The notes under the pieces: generated by a model
Database searches by the model: none
What the model saw: only the letters and a program-made list of their open reading frames with translations
Told to the model about the DNA's origin: nothing
In this document: positions 25,161-36,624 of the stretch, one piece after another
Layout: each line of letters opens with the position of its first letter
Numbering within the stretch: position 1 is the first letter of the stretch
Source of the DNA: Gammaproteobacteria bacterium
GTDB taxonomy: Bacteria > Pseudomonadota > Gammaproteobacteria > Pseudomonadales > Pseudomonadaceae
Direction: 5' to 3'
DNA length: 56,691 bases
Assembly (NCBI GenBank): GCA_018826895.1
Contig: JAHJYA010000098.1
Location: 1-56,691 of the forward strand
Translations under genes and position numbers: made by a program

Positions 25161-26018
25161 TCAATGCGTGCGGGCGGGCGTGGGGCGCGGGTGCATTACG
25201 GCACGCTGACGTTCTTCTTCGAGGAATTTCATGATGATCGGCGCTACCGCTTCGGCGCGGGTGACCAGGAACAGGTGCCCGTCATCGATCACATGCAATT
25301 CCGAGTTGGGAATGCGCCAGGCCAGCAGGCGCATATTGACTAGCGGGATCAGCGGGTCGTCATCGCCGGCCAGGACCAGGGTCGGTTGGCTGATCTTGTG
25401 TAGCCAGTGGATGCTGGTCCAGCCGAGGCCGGCGAACAGTTGCCAGTAGTAACCCATCTTGCCGCCGGAGCGCACCTTGCTGGCATGCGCTAGGGCTAGC
25501 TTGGGGTCGCGGCGGAAGGCGCCGCCGTAGATGTCGGGTGCGATATGCACGCCGTAAGAGGGCTGTACATAGCGCCGTGGGCTGGCCATGCGCCAGAGCA
25601 CCTTGGGCTTGCCCGGCACCATCACCGCGCCGGCAGAGGTTGCCGCAAGCACCAGCTTCTTGCAGCGCTCCGGGTAGTCGTGGGCGAACTGCTGGGCCAG
25701 GGCGCCGCCCCAGGACACGCCGATAGCATTGACCTGGCCGTAATCCAGGTAGTCGAGCATGCGCGCGGCCAACTTGGCCAGACCGGGAAAGCGGTACGGT
25801 GTGCTGGGTGTTGAGGAGCCGCCAACGCCGGGTACGTCGAATGCGATGACCTCCAGTTCCGGGTCGAGCGCGGCGACGAAGGGCATCACCAGCTCGAGGT
25901 TGGCGCCAATACCATTGAAGATCAGCAGGGGCGCCATCGTACTTTTGCCGGGTCGAACGGCGGTGCGGATGGTCTGGCCATCCAGGTCGATGGTGCGAAA
26001 CACGAATGGTAACGACAT
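25161..26018 (-). CDS. phaZ: Intracellular PHA depolymerase PhaZ
   Basis: 285-residue alpha/beta hydrolase that mobilises stored medium-chain PHA. The nucleophile elbow GVSWGG gives Ser102, the residue known for the P. putida enzyme; Asp is in AGDDDPLIP and His in DDGHLFLV. No signal peptide, consistent with intracellular granule surface location. It sits between the two synthases as in all class II clusters. The upstream 142-bp gap to phaC1 shows no clear terminator. Confidence 0.96.
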   Translation of the reverse strand: MSLPFVFRTIDLDGQTIRTAVRPGKSTMAPLLIFNGIGANLELVMPFVAALDPELEVIAFDVPGVGGSSTPSTPYRFPGLAKLAARMLDYLDYGQVNAIGVSWGGALAQQFAHDYPERCKKLVLAATSAGAVMVPGKPKVLWRMASPRRYVQPSYGVHIAPDIYGGAFRRDPKLALAHASKVRSGGKMGYYWQLFAGLGWTSIHWLHKISQPTLVLAGDDDPLIPLVNMRLLAWRIPNSELHVIDDGHLFLVTRAEAVAPIIMKFLEEERQRAVMHPRPTPARTH

Positions 26019-26160
26019 GCGCAGTAGCCCTATAAAGTTATTCGCTGGCCGCGACCGTCCCGGTCATGTCCAACACCACCACGGGCCTAGCCACCCTTGG
26101 CACGCATGCCAGGACGGGCGGCACATCCGTTGCCGCGGGCGAAGCTGCGCACGCCGCTGT

Positions 26161-27840
26161 TCAGCGCTCGTGCACGTAGGTTCCCGGGGCGGCTTCGCCG
26201 GCCGGGTGTTGTTTGTTGCCCAGGCTGGTGGGCGCCTTGCGCAGCTTGCCGGAGCGTTCGGCCAGCCATTTTTGCCAGTACAGCCACCAGGAGTCAGCGT
26301 GCTTGGTCGAGCTTTCCTGCCAGGCGCGCGGGTCAAAGGGCATTTCGCTATTGGTCATGTAGCGCGCCTTGGGATTGCCTGGTGGGTTGAGAATGCTCTG
26401 AATATGCCCGCTGTTTGACAGCACGAACTCGCACTTGCCGCCAAACAGCAGGGCCGACTTGTAGCAGGATGTCCAGGGCGTGATGTGGTCGTTGGTGCCT
26501 GCCACACAGAAGAAATCGCAGGTCACCTGCTTGAGGTCGATCGGTGTGCCGCAGACCTCCAGCGCGCCGGCGCGGGTCAGCGGGTTGGTCTGGAACATGT
26601 CGATAAATTCGCCATGCAATGCGGCGGGCAGGCGGGTGGTGTCGTTGTTCCAGTAAAGGATGTCGAAGACTGGCGGCTCGTTGCCGAGCAGGTAGTTATT
26701 GACCCAGTAGTTCCAGATCAGGTCATTGGGGCGCATCCAGGCGAACACCTTGGCCATGTCGCTGCCTTCGAGCACGCCGGACTGGTAGGAGCGGCGCTTG
26801 GCGGCCTCCAGGGTTTTCTCGTCGGCGAATAGCGCGACCTGGGTGTCGAGTTGGGTGTCGAGCACGCTGACCAGCAAGGTCAGTGCGTGCACCTTCTGGT
26901 CGCCCAGAGCCGCATAGTGGCCAAGTAAGGACGCCGTAGTCAGGCCGCCTGAGCAGGCGCCCAGCATGTTCAGGTCCTTGCTGCCAGTGATCGAGCAGAT
27001 CACCTCGATGGCTTCCTTGAGCGCGGCAATGTAGGTCGATAGGCCCCACTCGCGCTGAGCCTTGGTCGGGTTGCGCCAACTGACCACGAAGGTCTGTACC
27101 TGGCTGCGCAGGAGGAAGCGCGCCAGGCTCTTTTCCGGTGACAGGTCGAAGACGTAGTACTTGTTGATCTGTGGCGGCACCACCAGTAGCGGGCGCTCGT
27201 GCACGCTTTCGGTGATGGGGCCGTACTGGATCAGCTCCAGCACGTCATTGCGAAATACCACGGCGCCATCGGTGATCGCCAGGTTCTTGCCGACCTCGAA
27301 GGCGTCCATGTTCACTTGGCTCGGCATGCCGCCGTTGTTGACCATGTCCTTGGCCAGGTGCGACAGGCCATCAAGTAGGCTCTTGCCACCGGTTTCGAAG
27401 AAGCGTTTGACCGCGGCCGGGTTGGCCATGCTGTTGCTCGGCGCCATGGCTTCGGTCATCAGGTTGATCACGAAGTGGCCACGGCTGGCATCCTGCTCGG
27501 ACAGGTTGCTGTGCTCGACCCAGTCGTGTAGCTCCTTGCGCCAGGCCAGGTAGGTCTGCAGATAGCGGCGGTAAAGCGGGTTCTGGCTCCAGGCCGGGTC
27601 GGCGAAACGGCGGTCGCCGTCCTCGGGTTTGAGGCTGGATTGGCCGAGCAATACGTTCTTCAGTTCGAGGCTGAAATGGGCCATGTGCTTGACGCTATGG
27701 AATGGCTGGCGGATGGCTTGTGTGAGCACCATACGGGCCGAGGTCAGCAGGTCTTTGCCGCGAATGCCGATCACCGGGTTGAGCCCCAGGGTGTTCTCGG
27801 ACGCCTGGCGCTTCAGGTCATCATTATTCTTATCACTCAT
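26161..27840 (-). CDS. phaC1: Class II PHA synthase PhaC1
   Basis: 559-residue synthase, first gene of the cluster. Catalytic box GACSGG places Cys296 exactly as in characterised Pseudomonas enzymes; Asp451 (TNDHITPW) and His479 (SGHIQS) complete the triad. It shares the class II architecture with PhaC2 but is clearly divergent, so this is the old paralogous pair and not a recent copy. GGAG lies 9-10 nt before ATG 27840. The 295-bp upstream region should hold the PhaD-responsive promoter; I see no convincing sigma-70 or sigma-54 site in it. Confidence 0.97.
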   Translation of the reverse strand: MSDKNNDDLKRQASENTLGLNPVIGIRGKDLLTSARMVLTQAIRQPFHSVKHMAHFSLELKNVLLGQSSLKPEDGDRRFADPAWSQNPLYRRYLQTYLAWRKELHDWVEHSNLSEQDASRGHFVINLMTEAMAPSNSMANPAAVKRFFETGGKSLLDGLSHLAKDMVNNGGMPSQVNMDAFEVGKNLAITDGAVVFRNDVLELIQYGPITESVHERPLLVVPPQINKYYVFDLSPEKSLARFLLRSQVQTFVVSWRNPTKAQREWGLSTYIAALKEAIEVICSITGSKDLNMLGACSGGLTTASLLGHYAALGDQKVHALTLLVSVLDTQLDTQVALFADEKTLEAAKRRSYQSGVLEGSDMAKVFAWMRPNDLIWNYWVNNYLLGNEPPVFDILYWNNDTTRLPAALHGEFIDMFQTNPLTRAGALEVCGTPIDLKQVTCDFFCVAGTNDHITPWTSCYKSALLFGGKCEFVLSNSGHIQSILNPPGNPKARYMTNSEMPFDPRAWQESSTKHADSWWLYWQKWLAERSGKLRKAPTSLGNKQHPAGEAAPGTYVHER

Positions 27841-28135
27841 CTACGACGCTCCATTGTCCAGGCCAGTACAGGCAGGCCAGTGCGCGCGGCGACACGGACT
27901 GATCGGCCAGATACTGCTCGGGTTACCGGGGGCGGAACCATTCCGCTTCGTGCCGTGCCGGTCACAGACCAGCGACGGGAATCTGCCAGCTCCTTGGTTA
28001 CCCGAGTTTGGACGTTTGCGCAAGCCGGCCGCAGCGGCCGTATCTGCCGAAGAGTATGCCGATGCAGATTAGAAAATGCGCTCTAACTGCAGGCGTAGGC
28101 GGATCGAGTGAGCCCGGCAGGCTCTGGCATAAGGG

Positions 28136-28507
28136 TTACAGCATTAGGCGCACGGGTGATACGTCGGGGTCGCGGGATTTGCCGGCGGCGGCGAGGGTGT
28201 CGAGATAGTCCTGCCACAGCTCGGTCTGGCGCGTGGCCAACTGGTACAGGTAATCCCAGGTGAACAGGCCGCTGTCGTGGCCGTCATCGAAAATCAGCTT
28301 GAGCGCATAGTTGCCTGCGGGCTCCAGGCCGATCAGGGCAACGTGCACTTTGCCGGTTTGCAGGATGGGTTTGCCGTGCCCCTGCACCTCGGCCGAAGGG
28401 GAGTGCACACGCAGAAATTCGGCGGGTAACTGGTATTGCTGATCACCATAGCGCAGCTCAAGCAGCTTCGACGCTTTGTGCAGTTTGATCGCGCTGGGGA
28501 TGGGCAT
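28136..28507 (-). CDS. DUF971 (GBBH-like N-terminal domain) protein
   Basis: 123-residue protein with a gamma-butyrobetaine-hydroxylase-like N-terminal domain, standing alone. Family features: AIKLHKASKLLELRYGDQQY, the LPAEFLRVHSPSAEVQGHG segment and LIFDDGHDSGLFTWDYLY. Stand-alone members are proposed to act in metal or Fe-S handling; that is inference. ATG 28507 is preceded by GGAGC and fits the family; the longer frame is hslU shadow. It follows hslU in the same direction, an arrangement I recall from other pseudomonads. Confidence 0.85.
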   Translation of the reverse strand: MPIPSAIKLHKASKLLELRYGDQQYQLPAEFLRVHSPSAEVQGHGKPILQTGKVHVALIGLEPAGNYALKLIFDDGHDSGLFTWDYLYQLATRQTELWQDYLDTLAAAGKSRDPDVSPVRLML

Positions 28508-28531
28508 GGAGCTGCTCCAAGTGACAAGCCT

Positions 28532-28573
28532 CAAGCTACAAGCGTAAGCGGGGTGCTTGCGGCTTGTAGCTTG
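28532..28573. repeat. REP-like hairpin between hslU and the DUF971 gene
   Basis: Arms CAAGCTACAAGC and GCTTGTAGCTTG, 12 bp and perfect, with an 18-nt loop that can pair further (GTAAGC/GCTTGC). No T-run on either strand. Resembles dispersed Pseudomonas palindromes and may cap the hslVU messenger. Confidence 0.55.
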
Positions 28574-28589
28574 TAACTTGCGGCTGTTT

Positions 28590-29930
<1,341 letters not shown>

Positions 29931-29957
29931 GCGGCGATACTCCAACGGAAGGCGCGC

Positions 29958-30488
29958 TTATTCAGCGCAATCTTCTTCCTCAATGGTCAGATTCTGGTTA
30001 GTGAAGACACAGATGGAGCCGGCAATGTTCAGCGCGGTTTCGGTGATTTCACGGGCGCTCAAGTCGGTTTTCTGCAGCAGGGCCATGGCCGCAGCCTGGG
30101 CGAAGCCGCCGCCAGAGCCCATGGCGATCAGGCCCTGCTCGGGCTCAACCACGTCGCCGTTGCCGGTGATGATCAGCGAGGCGTCCTTGTTGGCCACGGC
30201 AAGCATGGCTTCCAGGCGGCTCAGGGAGCGGTCGGTGCGCCAGTCCTTGGCCAGCTCGACGGCGGCGCGGATAAGGTGGCCCTGGTGTTTTTCCAGCTGG
30301 CCCTCAAAGCGCTCGAACAGGGTGAAGGCGTCGGCCGTGGCACCGGCAAAGCCGGCCAGCACCTGGCCGTGGTACAGGCGCCGGACCTTCTTCGCGTTGC
30401 CTTTCATCACTGTATTGCCGAGGGATACCTGGCCGTCGCCGCCCATGACGACTTTGCCGTTGCGGCGCACTGAAACGATGGTGGTCAA
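29958..30488 (-). CDS. hslV: HslUV protease peptidase subunit (TTG start)
   Basis: 176-residue N-terminal-nucleophile protease. The family requires threonine directly after the initiator methionine; here the sequence reads TTG-ACC-ACC-ATC, so the start must be the TTG at 30488, giving Met-Thr-Thr-Ile-Val after translation and exposing catalytic Thr. An upstream in-frame GTG at 30503 would bury this Thr and is rejected. Motifs [18 protein letters not shown] and [11 protein letters not shown] are standard. A sigma-32-like promoter stands about 50 bp upstream, matching its heat-shock role. Confidence 0.95.
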   Translation of the reverse strand: MTTIVSVRRNGKVVMGGDGQVSLGNTVMKGNAKKVRRLYHGQVLAGFAGATADAFTLFERFEGQLEKHQGHLIRAAVELAKDWRTDRSLSRLEAMLAVANKDASLIITGNGDVVEPEQGLIAMGSGGGFAQAAAMALLQKTDLSAREITETALNIAGSICVFTNQNLTIEEEDCAE

Positions 30489-30535
30489 GGGGAGCGTCTC
30501 CACACTGCGGGGCGAATTTGCCCGAATGAAAACTC

Positions 30536-30564
30536 AGATGGGGGGGCGCAGTTGGCTTTTCAAC
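30536..30564 (-). promoter_or_regulatory. Sigma-32 (heat-shock) promoter of hslVU
   Basis: On the minus strand, GTTGAAA (30564-30558) and CCCCATCT (30543-30536) are separated by 14 bp, a close match to the sigma-32 consensus CTTGAAA / CCCCATnT. It lies about 50 bp ahead of the hslV TTG start. Confidence 0.75.
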
Positions 30565-30573
30565 CGTGGAGGG

Positions 30574-30604
30574 GCGATTCATCTACCGCTGGTAGATGAA
30601 TCGC
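30574..30604. repeat. Perfect 14-bp-stem hairpin between SPOR gene and hslV
   Basis: GCGATTCATCTACC and GGTAGATGAATCGC around a 3-nt loop. It lies just downstream of the SPOR gene and immediately upstream of the hslV promoter. No T-run follows on either strand. It may end or stabilise the argS-SPOR messenger or act as a binding site. Confidence 0.5.
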
Positions 30605-30621
30605 TGTAACAACAGATTGCC

Positions 30622-31317
30622 TCAGCGGCTCTGGCGCTGTTGCAGCAGCAGGTTGCTGAAGCCGTTGGCGGCCAGGGCCTTTTGCGACTGGGCAAGTTGC
30701 TCGCGGCTGGTGAAGGGCCCGACCAGTACGCGGTGCCAGGTTTCCTCGCGCACCGTGCCTGACTCTACGCGTACGTTCTGGCCGAGCAGGATGATCTGCG
30801 CACGCACGCTTTCAGCATCGTCCTTACGCCGGAAGGAGCCGGCCTGGAGGAAAAACTGAGTGGTCAGTGGCGCCTTGGCCACTGGCTCGATCACCGGCGG
30901 CGCGGGGGGCGGAACCTGGCCATTGAGCGCGGCCTGGGCGCGCTCGGCGTCAATCTTCGCGGCTTCTTCCGGGGTCACCGGTTTGGTCTCGGCAGTGGCC
31001 GGTGTCGACGGTGGCAGCGCGTCTGGTGGGACGATGACTTCGGACTCCGGCAGCAGCGTATAGAAGTCGTACTTGGGCTTGTTCGGCTCGTCCGTCACCG
31101 GCTTGGGCTTGCTGGTGACCGGGTTATTACTGCGTGCCTGTTCGCCACGGTCACGCTTGACCGCGTCGCTGCCCGGTTCGAGGTTCATGAGGGTCATCAC
31201 GAACACCCCGACGATCAGCCCGCACGCCAGCCAGATCCAGCCCGGAACGGGTTTTTTCGCCGGCGCCTTGTAGCGGCTGGCGCCGCGTTTGGCCGGCGCT
31301 TTTTTGCGGGCAGCCAT
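30622..31317 (-). CDS. SPOR-domain inner-membrane protein (FtsN-like)
   Basis: 231-residue bitopic membrane protein. Residues 1-24 are basic (KKAPAKRGASRYKAPAKK), a transmembrane helix follows (WIWLACGLIVGVFVMTLM), then a Pro-rich periplasmic linker and a C-terminal SPOR domain (about 155-231) that binds denuded septal peptidoglycan. This layout matches FtsN-like division proteins, and the location next to argS is the known one in Pseudomonas. It starts one base after the argS stop, so it is co-translated with argS. Confidence 0.9.
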   Translation of the reverse strand: MAARKKAPAKRGASRYKAPAKKPVPGWIWLACGLIVGVFVMTLMNLEPGSDAVKRDRGEQARSNNPVTSKPKPVTDEPNKPKYDFYTLLPESEVIVPPDALPPSTPATAETKPVTPEEAAKIDAERAQAALNGQVPPPAPPVIEPVAKAPLTTQFFLQAGSFRRKDDAESVRAQIILLGQNVRVESGTVREETWHRVLVGPFTSREQLAQSQKALAANGFSNLLLQQRQSR

Positions 31318-33117
<1,800 letters not shown>

Positions 33118-33208
33118 TTATAGAAGCAGCGGCAAGCTGCAAGCCATCACTTGTAGGGTGCGCCGTGCGCACCGGCGGTGCGCGAACAGGTGGTGCGAGG
33201 CGCGCGCC

Positions 33209-35428
33209 CTAGAACAAATCGATCGGGTCGACGTCCAGCGACCAGCGCACAGCGCGGCCGGCGGGCAGGCTTTCCAGGCGCTGCATCCAGGTGCTGAGCA
33301 GGTGGTGCAGCGGTGCACGGGCGTTGGCCTGGACCAGCAGTTGCGCGCGGTAGCGGCCGGCGCGGCGCTCCATAGGTGCCGGGATCGGGCCGAGCAGTTC
33401 CACACCGTGCAGGCCGAAGTCGCTGAGCAAGTGCTCAGCCTCGGTGCAGGCTTCGTCGAGAAACCCTTCAGCCTGGCCCGGCTTGTGCGCTTCGGCGCGC
33501 AGCAGGGCAAGGTGGCAGAACGGCGGCAGGCCGGCGCTGCGGCGTTCGCTTAATGCCTGTTCGGCGAAGGCGAAGTAGCCCTGTTCGGTCAATTGCACCA
33601 GCAGCGGGTGGTCGGCCAGATGGCTCTGGATGATCACCTTGCCTGGCTCTTCCGCGCGCCCGGCGCGGCCGGCAACCTGGACGATCAGCTGGGCCATGCG
33701 CTCGCTGGCGCGAAAATCAGCAGAGAACAGCCCGCCGTCAGCATCGAGAATCGCCACCAGCGTGACCCGCGGGAAGTGGTGGCCCTTGGCGAGCATCTGG
33801 GTACCGACGAGGATGCACGGCTCGCCGCGCTGCACCGTGGTGTACAGGGTGCTCATAGCGTCCTTGCGCGCGGTGCTGTCGCGGTCCACGCGCAACACCG
33901 GGACGTCGGGGAAGAGGATCGCCAGGCGCTCTTCGGCGCGCTCGGTGCCGGCGCCGACCGGGCGCAGGTCGACGTTGTTGCAGGTTGGGCAGTTGCTCGG
34001 CTGCCGCTCGCTGTGGCCGCAGTGGTGGCAGCGCAGTTCGCGTGAGCGCTGGTGCACGGTCATGCGCGCGTCACAGCGTGGGCATTCCGACAGCCAGCCG
34101 CAGTCATGGCACAACAGCGTGGGGGCAAAACCGCGGCGGTTGAGAAATACCAACACTTGCTGGCCGGCTTTCAGCGTCTGCCCGATGGCCTGTTGCAGGG
34201 GGGCGGAGATGCCTGAGTCGAGTGGGCGACTCTTCACATCCAGGCGCAGAAAACGTGGCGGCTGAGCCCCGCCGGCCCGCTGGGTCAAGCGCAGCATGGC
34301 GTAGCGTCCGGCATGGGCGTTGTGCAGGCTTTCCAGCGAGGGCGTGGCCGAGCCGAGGACGATCGGCACCTGTTCCTGGCGCGCGCGTACCAGGGCCAGG
34401 TCGCGGGCGTGGTAGCGCAAGCCTTCCTGCTGTTTATAGGAAGCGTCGTGTTCTTCGTCGATGATGATCAGGCCGGGGCGCAGCATCGGGGTGAACAGCG
34501 CCGAGCGTGTGCCGATGATGATGTCGGCCTCGCCGTCGCGGGCGGCGAGCCAGGCGTCCAGGCGTTCTCGGTCATTGATGCCGGAGTGCAGCAGGGCGAT
34601 GCGCGCATTGAATCGGCGCTCGAAGCGCGCCAGGGTCTGTGGCCCGAGGTTGATCTCGGGGATCAGCACCAGGGCCTGCTTGCCGGCTTCTAGGGTTTCG
34701 CGGATCAGTTGCAGGTACACCTCGGTTTTGCCGCTGCCGGTGACCCCCGCGAGGAGGAAGGCGGTGAAGCCGCCGAAACCGCTGCGGATGGCTTCGACCG
34801 CGCTGCGTTGTTCCGGGTTGAGCGGCAGCTCGGGCTGGGCCAGCCAACTGGTCGGCCGCGGCGCGCTGGCATGGCGGCGCACTTCAACCTCGACCAGGCC
34901 CTTTTCACGCAACAGCTCCAGACTGTCCTTGTTCAGCAACAGTTTGCTGAGCAGCGCGTGGGCCACGCCGTGGGGGTGCTGGGAAAGGGTTTGCAGGGCT
35001 TCGCGCTGACGCGGCGCGCGGTTCAGGCGCGGGTCGTCGAGGCGGGCATCGGCCGTGGCGGACCAAAAGCGTTCCTGGCGCGCCTCGGCCGGTTCGCCCT
35101 GGCGCAGGAGGACTGGCAGGGCCCAGCTCAGGGTATCGCCGAGGCTGTGCTGGTAGTACTGCGCGGCCCATAGGCACAGGCTGAAGAAGGCCGGCGGTAC
35201 TGGCGATTGCGCATCCAGCAGTTGCAAGGCGGGCTTCAGCTTGTCAGCGGGCACCTCGCTGTGCTCGGCAACTTCGACCAGGATGCCGATCATCTCGCGG
35301 CGGCCGAACGGCACACGCACGCGCATGCCTGGCTGCAGGTTGTCCGGCAACGTACCCACTGGCGGGAGGTAGTCGAACAGGCGGCGCAGGGGCGAGGGCA
35401 GGGCGAGGCGCAGGATCAGGTTGGACAC
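33209..35428 (-). CDS. priA: Primosomal replication-restart helicase PriA
   Basis: 739-residue superfamily 2 DNA helicase that reloads the replisome at stalled forks. 3'-DNA-binding domain at 1-105, Walker [14 protein letters not shown] box [13 protein letters not shown], and a cysteine-rich zinc insert (about 440-490) with CHDCGW, CPRC, CHHCG and CPTC pairs. The start is GTG 35428, with GGAG upstream and the family N-terminus ([19 protein letters not shown]); upstream ATGs in the open frame lie in the rpmE promoter. Divergent from rpmE. Confidence 0.96.
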   Translation of the reverse strand: MSNLILRLALPSPLRRLFDYLPPVGTLPDNLQPGMRVRVPFGRREMIGILVEVAEHSEVPADKLKPALQLLDAQSPVPPAFFSLCLWAAQYYQHSLGDTLSWALPVLLRQGEPAEARQERFWSATADARLDDPRLNRAPRQREALQTLSQHPHGVAHALLSKLLLNKDSLELLREKGLVEVEVRRHASAPRPTSWLAQPELPLNPEQRSAVEAIRSGFGGFTAFLLAGVTGSGKTEVYLQLIRETLEAGKQALVLIPEINLGPQTLARFERRFNARIALLHSGINDRERLDAWLAARDGEADIIIGTRSALFTPMLRPGLIIIDEEHDASYKQQEGLRYHARDLALVRARQEQVPIVLGSATPSLESLHNAHAGRYAMLRLTQRAGGAQPPRFLRLDVKSRPLDSGISAPLQQAIGQTLKAGQQVLVFLNRRGFAPTLLCHDCGWLSECPRCDARMTVHQRSRELRCHHCGHSERQPSNCPTCNNVDLRPVGAGTERAEERLAILFPDVPVLRVDRDSTARKDAMSTLYTTVQRGEPCILVGTQMLAKGHHFPRVTLVAILDADGGLFSADFRASERMAQLIVQVAGRAGRAEEPGKVIIQSHLADHPLLVQLTEQGYFAFAEQALSERRSAGLPPFCHLALLRAEAHKPGQAEGFLDEACTEAEHLLSDFGLHGVELLGPIPAPMERRAGRYRAQLLVQANARAPLHHLLSTWMQRLESLPAGRAVRWSLDVDPIDLF

Positions 35429-35488
35429 GCGTGGGCTCCAGAAACAGGCGGCGATCTTAGCATGGCGACCACCGGCATCCCGCGTGGC

Positions 35489-35516
35489 TTGCATCGCGGT
35501 GCGTGTCTGGTATGAT
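35489..35516 (+). promoter_or_regulatory. rpmE promoter
   Basis: TTGCAT (35489-35494) and TATGAT (35511-35516) with a 16-bp spacer and a TG just before the -10 box, 70 bp ahead of rpmE. A good sigma-70 promoter by eye, in the divergent priA-rpmE gap. Confidence 0.7.
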
Positions 35517-35585
35517 CCGCGACCTATTTCCGTGCGGTACCTGACAACGGGTTGGGTGGCGGCACACATTACCGAGGAATACACC

Positions 35586-35798
35586 ATGAAAGCTGATATC
35601 CACCCGACTTACGAAGCCATTACCGCCACTTGCAGCTGCGGCAATGTCATCGAAACCCGTTCCACCCTGGTCAAGCCGCTGAGCCTGGACGTGTGCAACG
35701 AATGCCACCCGTTCTACACCGGCAAGCAGAAAATGCTGGATACCGGTGGCCGTGTTGACCGCTTCAAGCAGCGTTTCGGCATGTTCGGCGCCAAGTAA
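35586..35798 (+). CDS. rpmE: 50S ribosomal protein L31 (zinc type)
   Basis: 70-residue L31. The zinc-binding cysteines are Cys16, Cys18, Cys37 and Cys40 (CSC and CNEC), so this is the C+ form, which can release zinc when cells are starved of it and is then replaced by a C- paralog. C-terminus [14 protein letters not shown] is standard. CGAGGAA precedes ATG 35586. The transcription terminator at 35845-35874 falls inside the next gene. Confidence 0.97.
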   Translation: MKADIHPTYEAITATCSCGNVIETRSTLVKPLSLDVCNECHPFYTGKQKMLDTGGRVDRFKQRFGMFGAK

Positions 35799-35823
35799 GC
35801 GACCGACTGCTGCGAGCAGCCTG

Positions 35824-36624
35824 ATGGTTGATATCGCATCATTGAAGAAGGCGTCCCTAGTGGGCGCCTTTTTCATGGCCAGCGTTTTTTGCTCGCTGGC
35901 CCAGGCGTTCTGTCCGGCGCCGGCTCAGGTTACGCCTGTGCAGGTGCAGCGGGTGGTCGATGGTGACACTGTGCGCCTGCGCGATGGCCGCAGCGTACGG
36001 TTGATCGGTTTGAATGCGCCCGAAGTTGCGCGCAAGGAGCGGCCTGCCGAGCCCTTCGCCAACGCTGCGCGCAAGCGCCTGCAGGCGCTGGTCGAAGCCG
36101 ACGACGGGCGTGTCGGTTTGTTGCTGGGCCGGCAGGCCAAGGATCACTACGGTCGTACTCTTGCGCACCTGTATGGCGCTCAGGGGGTCAATCTGGAGGC
36201 GCAGTTGCTGGCTGAAGGGTTGGCTGTGCGTGTAGCGATCGCGCCCAATACCTTGCTGGATGATTGCCTGCGTAAGGCCGAAACCCAGGCACGCGAGCAA
36301 CGTCTGGGGCTGTGGGCCCGCCCTCCGTTGGTGGATGCCGAGCAACTGCGCCAGGGTGGCTTTGCCATCGTGACGGGGCGGGTTCGCCAGGTCGAACGTA
36401 ATCGAGGTGGTCTCTGGTTGGAGATGCCGGGTTCTCTGGTGCTGCGCGTCGCCCCCGAGGCGTTGGCCGATTTCGATGAGCGCGCCCTGCGACGCCTGGA
36501 GGGCGCGCGGGTCGAGGCGCGTGGCTGGGTGATTGACCGTTCGCGGCGCGGCGACATAAAACCTGGGCAGGCTCGCTGGATGCTACCGTTGACTCATTCC
36601 ACCATGCTCGAGGTGCTGCCATGA
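35824..36624 (+). CDS. Secreted staphylococcal-nuclease-like protein
   Basis: 266-residue SNase-fold protein. A signal peptide (KK then ASLVGAFFMASVFCSLAQAF) is followed by the nuclease domain: VVDGDTVRLRDGRSVRLIGL at about 45-70, APE, DHYGRTLAHLY and EGLAV, all positions of the calcium-dependent nuclease family. Beyond residue 160 is an unrecognised extension with a beta-rich region. The start is uncertain: ATG 35824 yields the best signal peptide but has no clear ribosome-binding site and overlaps the rpmE terminator; ATG 35875 is the alternative. Its stop overlaps the M48 gene (ATGA). Confidence 0.8.
   Translation: MVDIASLKKASLVGAFFMASVFCSLAQAFCPAPAQVTPVQVQRVVDGDTVRLRDGRSVRLIGLNAPEVARKERPAEPFANAARKRLQALVEADDGRVGLLLGRQAKDHYGRTLAHLYGAQGVNLEAQLLAEGLAVRVAIAPNTLLDDCLRKAETQAREQRLGLWARPPLVDAEQLRQGGFAIVTGRVRQVERNRGGLWLEMPGSLVLRVAPEALADFDERALRRLEGARVEARGWVIDRSRRGDIKPGQARWMLPLTHSTMLEVLP
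35845..35874 (+). terminator. rpmE terminator inside the nuclease reading frame
   Basis: AAGGCG-T-CCC, a short loop, GGG-CGCCTT and then TTTC form a rho-independent terminator 47 bp after rpmE. It coincides with the codons for the nuclease signal peptide if that starts at 35824. Confidence 0.75.

Noticed and set aside
28100..28140. TGGCAT-N5-TTACA (near 28125) as a sigma-54 promoter for phaC1
   Set aside because: It faces the plus strand, away from phaC1, and opens into antisense of the DUF971 gene.
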